Below, one piece after another: positions 30,236 through 43,100 of a stretch of 64,000 nt of DNA (the first letter of the stretch is position 1; each line of letters opens with the position of its first letter). The DNA comes from Ridgeia piscesae (Eukaryota; Annelida; Polychaeta; Sabellida; Siboglinidae), in the NCBI GenBank assembly GCA_025642075.2, contig JAODUO010001054.1, positions 47,501 to 111,500 of the forward strand. Reading direction: 5' to 3'. The position numbers and the translations under genes are program-made. The notes beneath the pieces were generated by a model. It did not search any database. It saw only the letters and a program-made list of their open reading frames with translations, and was not told where the DNA came from.

Positions 30236-33066
30236 TAGCAAATTAACGTTTTAATGCGTGTTTTATGTGTGACAGATTTGATAAAATGGTCACCCAAGTG
30301 ATATCCTGAGACCAAATAAACAAGGCAGTCAACTGAGATGTCACGTTGCTTTCCTCGACTTGCAGCTCTCATTAACAGATTGTGTAAAAATGTTTATGTA
30401 TTCCACATGCTATTATTACCGCCTGATACAATTTGTTCCACCCACCAAGCTGAACAAGTACTTCTGTTATTTAGTAATAATGCTTTTAGCACTTCCGTCC
30501 TGCAATGATCATTCTTGCCTGACCCTGTTTATGGTTTCCCCAAATGATTTTGTTTGTTGTTCCTCTGAGCTTGGATTTTCTTGGATATTGGTGTTACAGA
30601 AGTGTTACGATTACTTACTAATTACTTAACTCTCCCACTGCCTCTGAAGTCAACAGTGGACGAATGTTAGATGTGACTAAATGCATGCAAAGCCTGGCAA
30701 TATGACAACGCAATACCAACATAACATACAGCCACAATGTGAAGCCGTTTTATTTTATACAAATGCAAAGTTATGTGCTCAATTGACGTGTACATATATA
30801 ATATAGTGTAGATAAGGAAGTGTCCACGTCACAACTGCTGTCGCCATCACAAGCTTATGTACAGTTGCAGTTTGCCATTTATCACAAGTGACACACTCTA
30901 CGGTCCAGCTCCAACGCTGCGTGTCATCGCTGTCTGAATGTACTTCCACAAACACCAGTGCAATGTAATATTACCCCCTCAAGCTGTGCACCTCTTGTTA
31001 ACCTCAACGCCCTATCGCAGCTGAGCCCTACGTTGTAAAGCAAGTATCAAAACCGGTTATAGGCCCTTGACCCCGGAAGGAGGGGGTGGGTCTGTATTGT
31101 CTGTCATCTGTGACATGCGTTAAACCATCACATCTGTCATGGCGAATACTGGTTCAAAAATGCAATATCCTAGGTTGGCTACGCCACTTCACAGTGGCAA
31201 TTTCATGCTGTGCCAGATTTATTAACTAAAATGTATATTTTTGTATTCTCGCACCAACATACCTGTCATTTTCAGACATTCCAACACACTTGACAATGGT
31301 TATATCATTACATAATATTAATTAATCACGGTTTTCAATTTCACTTGGACTACGACAGAATTCTCCAGTAGTCGTACATACATGTAAATAGGTGTGTTGC
31401 CGAAACTGGAAGGATTGCTATTATGCTCGATGCATGATTTTACTGCAAATGAAATCGATAATAACATGCACCCGAGTACTGATTACAAGTTTGCTTCGTC
31501 TGGCAGTGGTTACCTCAATGTTCCCATGCGACCAACACAATACACTGACACAGTTCCGTCAAACAGACACTGACTCAAGGTGTGAGTAGTCAGTCTATAT
31601 CAAACATCACATTCTGCGTACTTCAATCTCTTCCAACTGCTATATACACGCACGCACGCACACATGCACGCACACACATACACACACATGCAAAACTGTC
31701 GGGTACAAAACTGAAATTCTGCATATTTGTGCTAGCTGGTGTTGTACCACGAAATACTATGCATTTCTGTTTTTAAGAATCTATAATTATCAAAACAACA
31801 AAAATATTTGTTTTAATTCCCCGGCACCAAACACATAATGGCACGCATGAAATTAACAGGCTCATAAATATTCATGTGATTAGATTATTCACGGCTGACA
31901 AACGTTTTGATGTGTCTTCACAATTCACATCGTTGTTCTTCTTAATTAGATTTATATCAGTTTATATCGACTATCAAATTTAACTACTCAACACAGACAT
32001 TTCGAATGGCATTTGCCACCATTTGCCACCGTACAAAATATCATCTTGGCATCATGCGGTTCAACACTAGTAACAACCTGTTTACATCGGATGATGAAAG
32101 TATAATATTCAGACTTCCCCCAACAGTTCTATCTCATAACTCCCATGACAGATTTGGACAATTTCCCCGTGTTTCATGTGAAAAAAATTGTATGAAAAAC
32201 TACACATCCCTTAGAAAATTATGAATGCTAAAATAATTTCAATAAAAAATTACAATTAGTAGCACATATGGTATTCACCAATTTTGTTGGTCTTCGATAC
32301 CCCATAAATATCCTCGATTCTACTGAACGATAATCTAACAGACCGGAAGGAGAAAATGAGCTGTCCTATCTGACAGTCAACCAGGGAACTGTGCAGTGTA
32401 TGTGATGTAGACGTTGCAGACGTCTCAAACAAAATTACAAAAATAAATATGAAAATATGTGGCAACGACATTGAATCTCGTTGGGCAACAGAAGCAGATG
32501 GCTGCCAAATGACTCTGGATCAATGAATGGCAGTGAATAAGTGAATGGCATTCGACTGTAGTGACCTCAGTCTTATGAGACAACCAGCTCTTTTAGCCTT
32601 GCCCCCAATACGCGGCAATTGTCTGTCGTTCCCAAGCAATGACACTTTGATGTTTTCTACAACTAATCTTCAACTGACTTCACACATCTGCGACTGCTTT
32701 GTCAAAATCTGAACGTACGTTCTGAAGTGTGCCTTGGTGGTGTTTTGCATTTAAGTCACCTTCGAAGAAAAACAAACAGCTCATTCAGGCTTTATCCGTT
32801 TGTGACTTCTGCCGATATCATTGTTCAGCGTGTTGCGTTGCGTCGCAAAAACGGCTCGTATATTTCTCACACTCCCACCTTCTGAATCTTGATTCTGTTA
32901 ATATGGCTATAACATTGAACTTTGACGATCTCCGCCAAGACCTGAACGTAACGTTCTGTAGGCAAACCACAATGTGCACATTTCATGGCATCATCTCAGT
33001 ATATTGCAATGCCTCTTTTCAACTTCTGCAGCTAGAGTTTCACATCAACTCGTTCGTGGCATCACA
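30236..33066. other. VAMP4-CBL tail-to-tail interval
   Basis: Unique, AT-rich sequence without a recognisable gene or large repeat. A short stretch near 30560-30610 resembles the LINE 3' end at 20570-20630 (TGAGCTTG...ATTTTC...GGATATTGG), which may be an old copy. Confidence 0.5.
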
Positions 33067-33072
33067 TTTATT
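33067..33072 (-). terminator. CBL: Candidate polyadenylation signal AATAAA (CBL)
   Basis: AATAAA on the minus strand about 250 bases after the CBL stop codon. Confidence 0.35.
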
Positions 33073-33320
33073 CAACACATCTTTGAATACTGCTACTGCC
33101 CGTGCTTTTCCCGTTCACATTCTCGCACGGAAAAACGCTTTTAGCGTTTTCCGCCATTGGGAAAGTCAGATATAAAATGTGAACCGTTTTGCGTGTGACC
33201 CCCTTGACCCAACTGCCGCACCAGCAGGCCATTCCCAAAACCGCACAGCGATGCCGCGGCTTGCTGCCAATCAACCCCAGTTTCGCAGCTTGCAATTTCC
33301 TAAACTGGCGGTCTTCTCAG

Positions 33321-33576
33321 TCAGTGACGAGGCACAAATTCGCGCAGGATGTCGCGGGCCATGTCGAGGTTGTTGTGAGCAATGCTGAGTGCGCGGATGA
33401 CAGCGAGGCGCTCGAAGCCCTCGCCCACCAGGTCGTCAACGTAGACCTCGTTGACACTGTCGAAACTGCAATGTGTCTCGACATTCTCCTTGTTACTGTC
33501 TTCGTTCTGGAGGTTGTCGCCTCGCTGCCAGCCACCTGGTGGCTTGCCTAGTACCAGCTGCGTTACGTCGAGTTGA
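33321..33576 (-). CDS. CBL: CBL last exon: UBA domain
   Basis: Acceptor TTTGCAG|TCAACT; encodes up to stop TGA at 33323-33321. The last 45 residues form a UBA domain ([33 protein letters not shown]). Overlapping plus-strand frames are shadows. Confidence 0.95.
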
Positions 33577-33796
33577 CTGCAAACACACCCATGCATCAGT
33601 GTTACATGGAGACACATTCTCATCACAGTAAGAGTATCTTTATTTCACAACGCAACATGTGCAAGAAGAAAAATAGAGCATGGATTCTAATTTTCAGTGT
33701 GGATGTCACTTGGCTAAAAAACAATCTTCCAGTGACACCATCATCGTTTAAAATAACCATAATTATTTATTGTGTGTATGTATATACATGTATATA

Positions 33797-33839
<43 letters not shown>

Positions 33840-35226
33840 GATAACCTGAATAAAGAGTCTAAAGACAAAATGTTTGTTTACCTTTTTGCGGCCTTTTGTG
33901 ATTTTGGCTGGGCAGCCGGAGGGGGGAAGTCATAATCGCTTGGTACTCTGTGTAGACTTTTGTGTTCTTTTGAATCTGTCAAGCAACAGAAAATTCCTGT
34001 TCACAGTAATAGTAAATGCAGTGGTACAATTATGTTCACTGCTGAGTAACCTTATGCATGATTACATCTGCATACACCAGTCTAGACCTCAAAACAGGAC
34101 CTGCATTCTGAATAGTTATCAGCTGAATCCAGATTGCTACAGATGTGAACGTTTTACATGCAAACAAATTCTTAAAATACGAAGGTTGATTGTTGTCATC
34201 ATAAATTCACATCATATCACATGACAGAGGACCACAAGAATGTAATAAAAATCTGGATATGCCAGTTTCTAACTGTACTCGAGCTAAAGTGAATTCATAC
34301 TGCAAAACATGTTGCTTTAGATTATTTCGAGATCTAGCATTCATTTGGAGACCTTTTTATCATGTGTTGTAATTAACTGCTCAAGTGTATTACAAATATT
34401 TCAGGAAACTGATTTTTGTGTAAGTGTGTAAATAGCGCCAGTTGTGCGGGTTCCTTTTGGTTAATCGGTCAGTCGGTCAGTCGGTCAGTCGGTCAGTCGG
34501 TCAGTCAGTCAGTCGGTCAGTCGGTCAGTCAGTCAGTCGGTCAGTTATAATGAGTGGTGAGTGCATCAGCCAGCGTGAGTCAAAGTTACATTTCGGGCAT
34601 TTCTGTCAAGTCCATCCCATCTGACACTGTTCATTTTAGTCTCTACTTAAATAATGGTGACATCAAAATTGTAATTCTGAGCATCATACCGGCTAAAACC
34701 TGACAAATATGGTCAGTCCACAATACTTAAGTGCTGTTTAGGAAAGAGCTAATACAAATAGCTGCCGCAGTGTCATCATACTTTTCCACACATATTATTA
34801 TTATGACATGTTTTTGTAATGGGATATGTAAGAATAAAAAATGATGTAGCAAAAATGTAATTATTAAAACCAGGTAAATCACAAAGATCAGCCAAATGCG
34901 CAAGTAAAGCAGAAAACCGGTTTTACCTGCAAACGTTAGACCCGTACACCGCATAACCATGTAAGCACCCACGTGTATCTACACACATGCACGCACACAC
35001 ACACACGTACACACACACGTACGCATGCACACACGTACACATGCACACACAACCACACACACACCACACACACACATACCACACACACACACACACACCA
35101 CACACACCACACACACACCACAAACACACACGTACACAACACACACACACACGTACACACACACACGTACACATGCACACACGTACACATGCACACACAC
35201 ACCACACGCACACCACACACACCACA

Positions 35227-35266
<40 letters not shown>

Positions 35267-35789
35267 ACACAACACGTCACATGCACACACACACACGCAT
35301 GCATACACCACACACACATGCACACCACACGCACACCACACGCACACCACACACACACACACAAACACACCACACCACAGTGACCACACCCACACCACAC
35401 ACCACACACACACACCACACCACAGTGACCACACCACACCACCCACACCACCCACACCACCCATACACCACCAACACACCACACCACACCACACACACAC
35501 CACCCACACCACCCACACCACCCACACCACCCACACCACCACAACACCACACCACACACCACCACACACCACCCACACCACCCACACACACCCACCACAC
35601 CACCCACACCACCCACACCACCCACACACCCACACCACACACCACACCCACACCACACCACACCACCCACACACACCACACACCACCCACACACCACCCC
35701 ACACCACCCACACCACCCACACCACCCACACCACCACACACCACACACCACCCACACCACCACACACACACCACGCACACACCACACCA

Positions 35790-35855
<66 letters not shown>

Positions 35856-38800
35856 CACACACATTCACCAAACACACCACACCAGTGACCACACCCACAC
35901 CACCCACACCACCCACACCACCCACACACCCCACACCACACATACACCACCAAAAACCACACCACACACACCACACACACCACCCACACCACCCACACCA
36001 CCCACACCACACCACACCACCCACACCACCCACACCACCCACACCACCCACACACCACCCACCACCACACCACCCACACCCACACAACACACCACCCACA
36101 CCACACACACACACCCACACCACCCACACCACCACACACCACCCACACCACACATACACCACACACACACCACACACCCCACACATACCACACACACCAC
36201 CCACACCACCCACACCACACACACCACACACCCCACACACACCACACACACCACCCACACCACACACACAACCCACACCACACATACACCACACACACCA
36301 CACACACCACACACACCACCCACACACCACACACCACACACCACACACCACCCACACCACACACGCACGTGCGCACGCACACACACGCACCTGACGCCGT
36401 TGCGGTGGAGATGAGTGTGGTGGAGTTTGCATAGAGTGGCTCGCTAGCGTGTACATCCTCAATGAGCGTGGCATTGCCGGCAGAGGGCAGGGTTACAGAG
36501 AGGCAGGTTGCTGCCGACGACGATGGCGTGTCGTACGGCACGTCGTGGAGGTCGGGCAGGCGACGCGGCACCATGGCGGGCCACTCACCTGCAGCGACAC
36601 AGCGACACGTCACTACTTGACACTACGACGCAGTAGTTAGTAAGCACAGTATTTGCTAGTAGAGGTGCAGGATCTGACCAAAGGACGTTTATAGTTCAGT
36701 GACGGAATAGAGGTTATACTATCGCAATACTTGCTGCAATCTGTGCATCTAATTTTACAGTTCCCCTCAACACTAACAGTGTATTTATTTTTATTTTTTT
36801 AATAACAAATACAATGTTGTTGTTATATACAAAATGTGTTTTATAAACATCTGGATAGTGACTTCCACATCATGTGATTATACTTTTCTTTGCAACAAAA
36901 TGGAGCGATTTCATCCTAGCAAATGGACAGAGAAAAAACAAAGCGTCTCATTGTTGGTGTTTCAAGTCCATTACAAATTACTATTTTGCCGACATTGCAG
37001 CATGGTTATTCAGAAGAGTTTGTAACAAGTATTCCGTCAGTATAACCTCAACCGTTGAGGCAATGACTGACCTCTGACGACCTTGATCTGGAATTTTAAG
37101 CAAGCCGAGTGAAACGATACTGTGTAATATCGTATTCTTGACAAGAATTCGACAACTTCAGACAGCATTAGTGTCAAATCGTTTGGGAGACATAATACGT
37201 CAATCTGCCGATAACGTTGATACTGCGTAAGTTTTCATCTTGTTGCACATACTAGATTGGCTTTCTAAGGATGCAGACGCGACAGCAGCGTTTGTTTCCC
37301 TGTTAAGAATACACTGCGACCTGCGGGTTAAAAGCAGAAGCCCTTACCATCGCCTGCACCGCTGGTGGTGTCGAAAGAGTTCTGCTGGGTGAGGTGTTTG
37401 TGTGGTACGGGGGGCGGGTGTTCCTCAGGCTCGTCGTCAGAAGTTGGCGTTGGCGGAAGTTGTCTTCTGGAAGCAACAGTCACATGTCAGTCGCAGTCTT
37501 TCCGCCGCTTCAAAACAGGGTCGATTAGAAAGTCTTGAGTGTCATGCAATTGTTTATCTTATCTCCACAACATAACAATAGAGCTTTTGTATGAGGGTTG
37601 TAGTTGTAAGTTGGACCAAGATGCCTCGATTAAATGTTCTTTCTGCTGATTCAAATCTGAGAGGTTGAGAGAGAAAGATATATAGAGAATAGGAGGGAAG
37701 GGGGATAGAGAGAAACAGAGAGAGAGAGAGAGAGAGAGAAAAAGAAGAGAGGTATGTAGGGAGGGAGGTATGTAGTAGAGGACACGATCATAGTTAACCC
37801 AGGCTGTGCCCAATCCAGTATGTGTCTTGAAATGTTGATTATCATTTTGGTGTGTTTAAGGCGATTTCCATCCCGACGGATCCCTCCCTCCCTCCTCCCT
37901 CCCTCCCTCCCTCCCTTCCCTTCCCTTCCCTTCCCTTCCCTTCCCTTCCCTTCCCTTCCCTTCCCTTCCCTTCCCTTCCCTTCCCTTCCCTTCCCTTCCC
38001 TTCCCTTCCCATCAGCTAGGTGATCCTCACATGCTGATCCCACCAGCAACTGGAGCAAACCCAAAACGAAAACCGAGGGGCAGCATTGACGTCAGCCTCA
38101 TACCAGCTTTCAGAGGCAACAAAGACAAACAACATCTACCTGGGCATGGTCGGTGGGGGAGGGGGAGGGGACACTCACCTGGGAGCCTGTGGGGACGTGT
38201 GAGGTGACGTCCCTGGGGACACGCGGCGAGGCGGGATTGGCGGTGGAAGATCCCTCCTTGACACACAGGGTGACATTCGTGGCGACCCACTGATGGGTGA
38301 CTGCTTCGCCTTGACAACGCAACATGACCATTATTTGTGAACATGACTCAACATGAACATTACCCAACTGTTCAGATCAATGACAAAAGATGACCACTGT
38401 GAACACGATAAAAATTATGAACATTATATTTTGCCTGGAAAATCAGAGCAATAACAAAGCATGACTACTGTGACGTGACTGCTGTGACATGACTACCGTG
38501 ACATGACTTTCGATAAGACCATAGATTCCTGAGCACAGCTGCAACGTGAGAGTTCACAAGAAATAATACACAAGTGTTAGAACTGGCGACAGAATCAGTG
38601 ACAAAATTTTAATTAAATTACCAAGAATCAAATCCTGCACAAGATTACTTGTCAGGATGACAAAGTGTTGTTTATGTCATATAATAATATTAATAAAATG
38701 TTAGTTATGAAATTTATTTTTATTAGCTTTATTACTTTTAGCCGGGTTTCTTTAGTACATGGAGGTCTTGTCTTATACACATTTAAAAATAATATTTGGT

Positions 38801-40104
38801 CACAAACTAGCTACTACTTGTCTACAACGACACCCAGGACCAGAACACTACACTGGAAATTAGTGTAAACAAAGTAGCATTATCATTATCATATGAATGG
38901 CTAAACTTATAATACACATGTATAGTCATGTCTTGTTTGTCTGGTCTTCAATAGAAAAAGTTATTCTGCAAACGTTTTGTCTGCGAACGCAGTGGCTCAG
39001 GGATAGAGCTTCGGACTCTCGACCACGAGAACCCGGGTTCGAATCTTATGCTGTGGCAAGGCAAGTTTTTTTCATTCTACATTGCTCCAGTTCACTCAGC
39101 TGTATAAATGAGTACCTGGCTATAGACACTGGTGGATATGTGTATGAGCAGCCTTCGCGCATAATTGTAGCACATGGCTGGATGCTTCCCAGAGAAGCCG
39201 AGATGGTGTCTGAGTGAACAGGTCTGTCAGGGAAGTAAAGTGTAAAGCGCTTTGAACGGTCCTGAGGACTGGATACGGCGCTATATAAGAACTTCCCTTT
39301 ACCTGCCATTACTTAATACCACATATAACAAGGTGTCCCTAGGTGTCTCGCTAATCTGCATGTTTCATTTATCTGACGAAAAACCCCGGGAACCAAAGCC
39401 GGCAGGTAAGTGAGACATGACTGACTGTCTGTACAAAATATGGATTAACTAAAAATTATCTGTTATTTAAGTTTGAAAATGTTTGAAAAGAACATCAACC
39501 AGTGTTTGCGTAACACAAATGGATTGCGGGCAGCAGGTAAACACGACATTATTATAATTATGCTAACACCCCTTGCTTGTGAAAACAGTTTGTGAAGATT
39601 ATGCTGTAGCTGTTTGATATCTTTACATACATTTTCACATAACTTAGGTATCAGTGTGTAGCAACTGAGCAAGATTTTGTTAATTCAACACACTCCTGTA
39701 AAACACATACTCCCCCATTAACGACAGGGCAACCTGCATGTAAACCTATCGTCATGCCATATAAGGGTGTGTCATGTGACCTACCTTCTCAGAACGAGGA
39801 GCCAGGGCGAGGCACTGAATATTACTAGCAGCCAGCCAATTTGAAGGGTCCTGCAATGACAAAAACTGTATATATGTGACGGCAATAACAACCATGTGGG
39901 GTTTCACCATGCAAAATGTGAGCTGAAAAAAGTAATAACTCTAAATTGGTTTTCTTTCCAAAACCGGTCCAATTGGTTGATCACGTGCCAAGTATCCAAG
40001 AAAACCAATTAATGCAGTAAAAAGTAGGTGAATCAGCTCTAAAATTAACATATATTATATTGCATATATATACATACTTTAACCTACCTCATATATATTA
40101 TATA

Positions 40105-40162
<58 letters not shown>

Positions 40163-43100
40163 GCAATAACCAAGACAAGTCCATTGTAGTTGAGGATTAA
40201 AAATGACCAAATGAATGGCATTTATTAATTAAATTGGTTGGAATAAGGAGGGATGTAACTAAAAACCAAACAATGTAAGTCACTGAGCCCTTGCACAGTG
40301 TCGCCCTCTGGTTTCTCCGAGCAAAACCATACAACAAACATTCCACATATAGATCTAATACATGTAAGAATATAAACATTTCCACCAAATACAAATTTTT
40401 TACTTTCAAAAGTGGGACCAATTCGTCATAAAGTCACTAAAATCACTGTGACCACCCACTGCATTGCTAAAAAGTAACTGCGGAAACCCATACAAAAGAC
40501 ACGACCACTAGAGAGATTACACTGCTGTATTCAGTTATGTCATAATCCAGTAAAAACCTGCACATGTTTTACCAAACCTGGACATTTTGGTTAAAAAGCC
40601 AATTCTGTTAACATGTGTGAACTCCAAAAAAACGAAAACCAACCAAAATCAACCCTGGGGAGCCTCGATATTTGTCATGTATCCTATCACCATACCTCAA
40701 ATGTGTCATCGTCGTCATCTATGATGCTGCTGCTAGGTGAGTTGTGATTGGACGTGACACGTCGAGGGGGCACCGGGTCAAAGGGGTCAACGACCACCTG
40801 CTCCGTGCCCTTGATCTCTGTCCGACAGAACGGGCAGCCTTGACCGTCAGTGTCCTGTGAACACAAGCTCAGAGGTCAGCCACGACAGGCTTTAATTTTA
40901 AGGTCATGTGTATATTCCTGTAAATTGTAATGCGCCTCTGAATGGTTTTATTGCTAGAGATATGGCGTGGACAAATATTGTTATTTATCATTATACATTT
41001 TATGGTCAGTCAATCGCTCAGGACATGATGCATTTTAGTGGGAATAAATCCTTAAAGTTGTAGGACATTCTGGGTATCCACCTGGAACTAGTGCGTTGCT
41101 AATACAATTACACGCAAATCATCTACAAATTTGCATTTACTTCCGACTGTGTTAGAACACATCCAAATCAAAGTATATCCGCCCTTATCTATATATGTAT
41201 TTTAAGGGAACATAATAATTTTTACTAGCAGGAATGATTGCATATTTCAACAAAGTCGCACTGCATAAGCGTATGTTTTATATTACTTAAATTTAATCAG
41301 AAGAACCATTGTAAAGCAATTTGTAATATTATTGTTACAAATGCAGTGTTGCGATTTTCACCACCCATTCCTGTTGTAAACAATAGAAGTAGCAAGAATG
41401 TCACTAGATTTTTTTACAGCTGTAGTTTTGAAAATGTAGTTTCTTTTATGAGGCATGGGAAAGCAAATTAAAATATGGGAATGTGCCACATATGTTGTGT
41501 TAGGTCTAACATTTCTTCCTCCTTTCCACACGGTTCCCTGTTTATCTCGCACCCCCTAGCCCCCTGAGGGGCGGGCACCCACCTGCCAGGCTGTCAGACA
41601 GGGGGTACAGAGGAGATGGCCACACGGCTCTATGCGGATGTCCTTGTCGTTCTCTGCACAGATCTTGCACAGCTGGAAGGTGGAGCCCATCTCGCAGTAG
41701 AGCTCATATTGCTCCTGTGTCACCTTCACGTGGTCCTCCGGAGTGTCGTGTACCAGGAAGCTGAGGTCAGGGTTCACGTTGCGCCCGTCAGGGTACAGGT
41801 AGCTGTAACGCAGTAAGCAGAGGTCAGGGTTTACATAAGAAACTGAGGTCACAGTTCACATTAGAAACTGGGGTCAGGATTCATATTGCGACACCGGAAG
41901 CTGAGGTCAGGGTTCATACTGGAAACTAAGGTCAGGGTTCACGTTAGAAGCTTAGGTCAGGGTTCATACTAGAAACTTATGTCAGGGTTCACATTGGAAA
42001 TTTAGGTCAGGGTTCATCAAATTCTTGGATTAATTATGTGAAATATAGTGTACAAGGAAAAAGAACTAATAATACCGCTGTACAAAACAATGGTTAGGCC
42101 TCATTTAGAATATTGTTTACAAGCATGCTAGAAAGAGTACAAAGGAGAGCAACCAAAATTATACCAAAACTCAGGAATATTAGTTATGAAATGCAACTAA
42201 AAGAATGTGGTTTAACAACACTAGAAACCATGAGATTGAGAGGAGATCAGATAGAAGTATTTAAAATATTGAATGGGTATGAAAATATTGACAGAAATAT
42301 GTTGTTCTCATTTAATGAAGAGAGAAGGACTAGAGGACATGGAGTTACATTAGCAAAGAAGCAGAGTAGACTAGATACTAGAAAATTCAAATTTTCACAA
42401 AGAACAGCAAACGAATGGAATATATTATCTGCTGATTGTGTAGGTGCTAGTAGTGTTAATAATTTTTTTAAATAAAATCGACATATACCTAAGAAGGGCG
42501 GGGTATACTTAGATAGATAGGTTGGACTCTCGATAAGCCAAAGGACTTCCTAATCCACTTGCCATCTAGAGTTGATTCCTAGGTGGCAATCTTGTTAAAT
42601 ATTGTTAAATCTAGTTAATTGAGGTCATGATTCACACTGGAAACCGATGCCATAGATCACATTAGGCACTGAGGTCATCGTTCAAGTAGATAACGGAGGC
42701 CATGGTTCATGTTGCACTGGTCAGGGTACAGGCAGTTGTAAGGTGCCTAGTCCATTGCTTGACAGCAAACCGTTCGACAGCACAACCGCTCAAAGGCAAA
42801 CCGCTGAGAATTGAAATAAAATGGCTTTCTAGAAAGTTCCAAATTTTCTCTTTAACCATTCTGCACTGTTTCTTTCGGTGTGATGTGAATTACATCATAT
42901 TATGGACTCTTTTGAAGTGTACACAAAATGCAAATTTGCACGTGCTATCAAAGATTGCCACGCACTGTCAACTAGACTGTGTTCACAGTCACTGTCAACT
43001 AGACTGTGTTCACAGTCACTGAACTAGACTGTGTTCACAGTCACTGTCAACTAGACTGTGTTCACAGTCACTGTCAACTAGACTGTGTTCACAGTCACTG

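Noticed and set aside
33189..33551. 120-codon plus-strand frame
   Set aside because: Antisense shadow of the CBL UBA exon.
34936..36613. Frames of 475-544 codons rich in Cys/Val/Gly or His/Thr
   Set aside because: CA/GT-type repeat; only 36391-36588 within it is real CBL coding, in a different role.
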